A stretch of 10,044 nucleotides of DNA, from the NCBI GenBank assembly GCA_002394465.1, contig DGTU01000036.1, positions 1-10,044 on the forward strand, read 5' to 3'. The position numbers and the translations under genes were made by a program. Source of the DNA: Treponema sp. UBA4328 (GTDB lineage: Bacteria > Spirochaetota > Spirochaetia > Treponematales > Treponemataceae). A model generated the notes under the pieces. It did no database searches. It was not told the DNA's origin and saw nothing but the letters and a program-made list of their open reading frames with translations. Positions 6,447-10,044 of the stretch are shown here, piece by piece. Every line of letters starts with the position of its first letter. The first letter of the stretch is position 1.

Positions 6447-7523
6447 CTATTTCGCAAGCGCATCATTCTGCTGTTTTTTTGAATTCTGCTCCATGACGAA
6501 ACAGATAAAGTGATCTTCAAGAGTTTTGTGAGGTCCGGCAATATTAAGCCTTTTACGTGCACGCGCATTGTCACGGCGTACTGAATACTGTGTATAAAAA
6601 TCCCTGTAATCTTCACTAACGTCAGTTTTTACCGAAGTACCTAAAAATTTGGAAACTTCATCACGCCCGATTGCGGCAATACCCTTTTCACGGAGAATTG
6701 TCTTGAGTTTTGTTATGTTCTCATATGAAATTCCGAAAAGGAATTCTTCCATTGCCATATTTACATCAGGCTCACCGAGTTTTTCCTTGATAAAATTGCT
6801 CCAGGCTTCATCAAGCTGAAAGGAAATCATTATAAGTTCACTGGTTCCCATCATTGTTCCGAATGCCGGAGCAAGCCGTCTCCTTGCAAGCCATACAGAC
6901 TGAAGTACCGGAGAAATATCAGAAATATTCTGATCTGCGCGGTGTTCCCAGAGAAGAAGAAGCGAAGTTGCCAGCTGCCTGCGGGAATCAATTGAAAGCG
7001 ATTCGTCTTTTATAAGGTTCAGGTAAACGTCTTCTGAAAGCAGGAGGAACATCATTGAAGCCGTTTCATCTTTAAAGCCCTGCATGATTTTATCATCAAG
7101 GCCTGCTTCCTTTGAAAGTTTTGAAAGTGACGAGAAAGTATGAAGTTTTGCAACAAGGAATCCCTTGCCCAGCGTTGCCTTTGAAGGAAGCTGAAGCATA
7201 GTATCACCTTCTTTCTTGCTTGAAATCAGGGATTCAATGAGTGCCTGAGGAGTTCTTGTTCCGCTGGTCAGGTTTGTACGTTCAAGCAGTGACGGGAAGT
7301 TCGCAATTGCAGAAGCAAGACGTTCAAGATCAGCAAGACGCCTGTTAAAGGGCTCAAGGAATTCTGAATTTGTCTCGGTCAGTTTCTGCTTGAGGTCGTT
7401 TACCATCACGCGCTGCTTTTCGGTGAATACAACGATGCCTGTCTCAACATTATTTTCGAATGAGGATGCGTCAAAAAAAGTATTTATATCAACTGTTTCG
7501 AATTTAGTTTCTGTGACTGACAT
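6447..7523 (-). CDS. Unrecognised protein, mostly helical, cytoplasmic
   Basis: I do not recognise this 358-residue protein. It has no signal peptide, no membrane helix and no nucleotide-binding or metal-site motif that I can see. Composition suggests mainly alpha helix. Residues about 35-82 have heptad-like Leu/Ile spacing and may form a short coiled coil. Basic clusters occur at 214-216 (RRR) and 316-325 (RRDNARARKR), the latter near the C-terminus, followed by a Gln/Lys/Asn-rich end. Start ATG at 7523; an extended -10 promoter lies just upstream and there is no ribosome site. It is the first gene of the leftward run, 70 bases ahead of pilZ. Base and codon use resemble the neighbours, so it is probably a resident gene. 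Being a genuine gene is well supported by length and placement; function is open. Confidence 0.8.
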   Translation of the reverse strand: MSVTETKFETVDINTFFDASSFENNVETGIVVFTEKQRVMVNDLKQKLTETNSEFLEPFNRRLADLERLASAIANFPSLLERTNLTSGTRTPQALIESLISSKKEGDTMLQLPSKATLGKGFLVAKLHTFSSLSKLSKEAGLDDKIMQGFKDETASMMFLLLSEDVYLNLIKDESLSIDSRRQLATSLLLLWEHRADQNISDISPVLQSVWLARRRLAPAFGTMMGTSELIMISFQLDEAWSNFIKEKLGEPDVNMAMEEFLFGISYENITKLKTILREKGIAAIGRDEVSKFLGTSVKTDVSEDYRDFYTQYSVRRDNARARKRLNIAGPHKTLEDHFICFVMEQNSKKQQNDALAK

Positions 7524-7539
7524 AAGTATAATTTAGAGA

Positions 7540-7548
7540 ATTATAGCA
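7540..7548 (-). promoter_or_regulatory. Extended -10 promoter for the leftward gene run
   Basis: On the minus strand a perfect TGC-TATAAT (7540-7548) precedes the ATG at 7523 by 16 bases. The only -35-like match, TTGAAA at 7560-7565, is 14 bases away, which is too short; an exact TGn extension often compensates for a poor -35. The predicted leader is about 9-10 bases with no ribosome site. The region is shared with the divergent VWA gene. Confidence 0.5.
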
Positions 7549-7592
7549 TACTTTTTATGTTTTCAACAGAGAATAATGCCGATAAATTCATT

Positions 7593-8858
7593 ATGAGAAA
7601 AGTCTTAACCGCATTTTTATCAGTTTTTCCGCTCCTTTACCTTTCAGCACAGACAGGCAGTGAAAGCCTTCTGATACGCGGCGAAGACTTAAGGCTTTCT
7701 TATGAGGAAGGCGGCGATTTCAACAGTCTTCAGGGATTTCACCTTTACATCAGGAAAAAGCCGGGCATTGAATCAGTAATGCTGGTTGAAACGACAAAGG
7801 ATCCCGGCGGAAAGAACGCAAACTATTCATACCGTGCACTTGAATACAACCGGATTAACGGCGACGAAAAACGTATTCTTGACGGCAAGTTCCTTGAAAC
7901 GGAACATTCCAGATTTTCACTTATAGATTCAACTCCCGAAAAAGACAGTGAATTCGGGCAGGCCTTTCATATCTACATTCCTTCAGAAATACAGTACGGA
8001 TATCCGTGGACGAGCAACGGAAAAATCAAAATCGAAAAAGGAACCTTCATAAACATACGTTCATTTGCAAAAAAATACTGCGATTATTCCGGAGCATTTA
8101 ACGACAATCCCTTCATGTTTGACCTTGGTTCACCGGTAAGAAAAGTACCGGCCGCAAAAAATGAAGTTCCTGCAGTTCCACAGACAGAAACAGATGAATT
8201 ACCTGAGGTAAAGGAAGTTCCGGTTCTGACGGACGACTATAATCCTGAAGCAGCAGAAACCTTTAAGGACATAGCCAGCTTTAACGGCGGAAAAATGGTC
8301 TATTCAAAAGGTCCTGAAACCCTCATCAGCGACATTACTGAAAGCCTTTCACGCATTGATCCCAAAGAGACTGCAGACGTAATTTTCGCAGTAGATGCTA
8401 CAGGAAGCATGAAAGATGACGTTCAGAAACTCCGTGACGAATGGATTCCTGTCCTGATTGAATCCATGAAAGAATTTAAGGACATAAGACTCGGCCTGCT
8501 TCTTTACAGAGATTACGGCGACACATACAGGTACATGGGACTTCCTGTGAAAAAATTTGATTTTACGAATAAAATTGAACAGTTCACAAAGAACCTCAAC
8601 AGTTTTGTAATTTACGGAAGCGAAGGCGGTGACATTCCCGAAGCCGTATACGAAGCCCTTTATGGTTCCATGGATTATTATGCATGGCGCACAAAAGCAT
8701 ACAGAAAAATCATTCTCATCGGAGACGCACAGCCTCATCCTGAACCGCGCGGAACCGGAAAATATACCCGTGAACTCGTTGAACGGACCGCTAAGGCCAA
8801 AGGCGTTGTCATTGATGCGATAATCGTGCCTGACGACAAGAGCGAACGCGGCCGCTAA
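7593..8858 (+). CDS. Secreted von Willebrand factor A (VWA) domain protein
   Basis: The 421-residue protein begins with a clear signal peptide: MRK, a hydrophobic stretch (4-17), then a likely signal peptidase I cut after LSA (residue 19). There is no lipobox cysteine, so it is probably periplasmic or exported. Residues about 20-178 form an unassigned domain; 179-220 is a Pro/Val/Glu-rich linker. The VWA domain (about 260-415) has a MIDAS-like DATGSM (268-273), with Thr in place of the first Ser of DxSxS. It also has the conserved GGDIPEAVYEAL (345-356) and IILIGDAQPHPEPRG (373-387). VWA domains bind proteins through a divalent metal. An in-frame ATG at 7557 would add 12 polar residues before the signal peptide; 7593 is preferred for that reason, although neither ATG has a ribosome site. 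The gene diverges from the leftward run. Confidence 0.85.
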   Translation: MRKVLTAFLSVFPLLYLSAQTGSESLLIRGEDLRLSYEEGGDFNSLQGFHLYIRKKPGIESVMLVETTKDPGGKNANYSYRALEYNRINGDEKRILDGKFLETEHSRFSLIDSTPEKDSEFGQAFHIYIPSEIQYGYPWTSNGKIKIEKGTFINIRSFAKKYCDYSGAFNDNPFMFDLGSPVRKVPAAKNEVPAVPQTETDELPEVKEVPVLTDDYNPEAAETFKDIASFNGGKMVYSKGPETLISDITESLSRIDPKETADVIFAVDATGSMKDDVQKLRDEWIPVLIESMKEFKDIRLGLLLYRDYGDTYRYMGLPVKKFDFTNKIEQFTKNLNSFVIYGSEGGDIPEAVYEALYGSMDYYAWRTKAYRKIILIGDAQPHPEPRGTGKYTRELVERTAKAKGVVIDAIIVPDDKSERGR

Positions 8859-8926
8859 GATTTTATTTCACTTTTTCGCCGAAATTAGCTATATTGTATC
8901 TGTAAATTCATTCTGGAGATGTAAAT

Positions 8927-10044
8927 ATGGCTAAGGAAAAAACACCTATTACTTTATTATGCGGATATCTTGGAGCCGGCAAGACGACTCTGATGAACCA
9001 GATTCTTTCCAATCAAAAAGGATATAAAGTCGCCGTAATTGTAAATGACATCGGTGAAGTCAACGTTGACGCAAAACTCATTGCCGACGGCGCAAAAATT
9101 ACGGATACAAGTGACATCGTTCCGCTCACAAACGGATGTATCTGCTGTACGCTCAAGTCTCAGATGGCTCAAAACATCGAGAACATAATCAAAACCGGAA
9201 AATACGATTATATCATGATTGAAGCAAGCGGCGTATGTGAACCGATGCCGATTGCTCAGGAACTCGAGCTCATCAAAAACGGAAAACTCGACAATGTCGT
9301 CGGCGTTGTTGATGCAGCACGCCTTGTCGATGAATTTGCAGGCGGAAATAAACTGCTCGACAAAAAGGCAATCGGGGAAGAAGACATTGAATCCCTTCTC
9401 GTTCAGCAGATTGAATTCTGTTCTACGCTCATAATCAACAAAAAAGACCTCGTAACGGAAGATGAATTCAAGACCGTCAGAAAGGTAATTGAAGCCCTTC
9501 ACCCGGGAGTAAAAATCATCGAAACCGATCACGGAAAGGTTGATGTAGGTGAAGTTCTTGCAACAGGCTCATTTGACTTTGAAACTGTATATGCAAGTGC
9601 CGGCTGGTGCAAGCAGCTTGAAGAAGGCGAAATTGACGACGATGATGACGATGAACACGAGCATCATCACGATCATGATGAACACGACGGCCATGACCAC
9701 CACCATCATCACCACGAACATAAACATGAAGGTGAATCTGAGGACGAATACGGAATCGGAACTTTCATTTACTACAGGAGAAAGCCTTTTAACCGCCAGC
9801 TTCTTGATGAATTCGCATCTAAATGGCCGAAAAACATTATCCGCTGCAAGGGACTTCTCTGGTTCAGTGACGAAACAGAAATGGCCTATGTATTTGAAAC
9901 TTCAGGACGCCAGATTCAGGCCGGTTATTCAGGACAGTGGATTGCGACTGCACCTGAAAAAGAACAGAAACAGCTTCTTGCAGAAAATCCTGAAATTGCA
10001 AAAGAATGGGATCCAAAGGTTGGCGACCGCATGATTAAGCTTTG
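8927..10044 (+). CDS. CobW/COG0523 (G3E) metallochaperone GTPase, 3' end outside the window
   Basis: The reading frame stays open to the window edge (372 complete codons). The protein belongs to the CobW/COG0523 branch of G3E GTPases, which use GTP to deliver zinc, cobalt or nickel to target proteins. Landmarks are the Walker A GYLGAGKTT (13-21), NDIGEVNVD (40-48), the metal-binding GCICC (70-74), EASGVCEP (99-106) and the guanine motif NKKD (171-174). An acidic/His-rich insertion (236-273) has 15 histidines between 244 and 267. The CobW C-terminal domain follows, with FIYYRRKPFNRQLL (280-293) and GLLWFS (309-314). The ATG at 8927 has GGAG eight bases upstream. A weak promoter candidate (TTCACT 8867-8872, TATATT 8890-8895, 17 apart) lies in the gap after the VWA gene. 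No Zur-type operator palindrome was seen, so the metal is undetermined. Confidence 0.93.
   Translation, partial: MAKEKTPITLLCGYLGAGKTTLMNQILSNQKGYKVAVIVNDIGEVNVDAKLIADGAKITDTSDIVPLTNGCICCTLKSQMAQNIENIIKTGKYDYIMIEASGVCEPMPIAQELELIKNGKLDNVVGVVDAARLVDEFAGGNKLLDKKAIGEEDIESLLVQQIEFCSTLIINKKDLVTEDEFKTVRKVIEALHPGVKIIETDHGKVDVGEVLATGSFDFETVYASAGWCKQLEEGEIDDDDDDEHEHHHDHDEHDGHDHHHHHHEHKHEGESEDEYGIGTFIYYRRKPFNRQLLDEFASKWPKNIIRCKGLLWFSDETEMAYVFETSGRQIQAGYSGQWIATAPEKEQKQLLAENPEIAKEWDPKVGDRMIKL

Noticed and set aside
8848..8855. GCGGCCGC palindrome at the end of the VWA gene
   Set aside because: It is a short chance palindrome in coding sequence with no T-run after it, so it is neither a terminator nor evidence of a cloning junction.
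8859..8926. Possible terminator between the VWA and cobW-type genes
   Set aside because: No stable hairpin with a T-run could be drawn; the T-rich stretch at 8871-8876 lacks a stem.
8957..9532. Minus-strand 191-codon reading frame
   Set aside because: It is antisense to the well-supported GTPase domain, whose Walker A, CxCC and NKKD motifs lie on the + strand.
9549..10034. Plus-strand reading frame of 161 codons rich in Met, Thr and Ile
   Set aside because: It is a frame-shifted reading of the cobW-type gene, created by the His/Asp-rich repeat codons; the true frame carries all the GTPase motifs.
1..10044. Mobile elements, CRISPR arrays or tRNA/rRNA genes
   Set aside because: No transposase, integrase or phage gene, no regularly spaced repeats and no tRNA-like sequence was found. 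The 295-394 cloverleaf lacks tRNA landmarks such as the T-loop GTTC and CCA-end context.

Overview
The window reads as a stretch of a spirochaete chromosome, most likely a gut or rumen Treponema. This assignment is an inference from three things: moderately low GC; an EF-P with arginine at the modification site next to the arginine rhamnosyltransferase EarP, a pairing known from only some bacterial groups; and a gene set of PilZ, TPR, lipid kinase and secreted VWA proteins. No rRNA, tRNA, IS element, phage gene or CRISPR array was found. All genes look intact except the two cut by the window edges.

Layout. At 1-278 (+) lies the 3' end of groEL. Its 3' UTR holds a 100-base sequence that folds on paper into a four-way junction with no unpaired bases at the junction (295-394), followed by a strong intrinsic terminator (400-430). 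Next is a stand-alone acyl-ACP thioesterase gene (508-1263, +), which converges on a leftward run of six genes. A terminator at 1264-1293 ends that run.

The leftward run, in transcription order from 7523 to 1320, is: an unrecognised helical protein, a PilZ (c-di-GMP receptor type) protein with a Gln/Ala/Pro-rich tail, a TPR protein, a diacylglycerol-kinase-type lipid kinase, EarP and EF-P. Gaps are 70, 30, 2, 45 and 51 bases. No terminator is visible between them, but good promoter matches precede the first gene, pilZ, earP and efp. The run therefore looks like a set of nested transcripts rather than one simple operon. The pilZ and earP promoters sit so close to their ATGs, which lack Shine-Dalgarno sequences, that leaderless mRNAs are plausible.

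Divergent from this run is a gene for a secreted VWA-domain protein (7593-8858, +). It is followed by a CobW/COG0523 metallochaperone GTPase gene (8927 to the window end, +) with a CxCC motif and a 15-histidine insertion; its 3' end is outside the window.

The clearest functional link is EarP with EF-P: EarP would attach rhamnose to Arg34 of EF-P, activating it to relieve ribosome stalling at proline runs. The other genes suggest second-messenger signalling (PilZ), lipid phosphorylation and envelope functions, but nothing in the sequence proves they act together.
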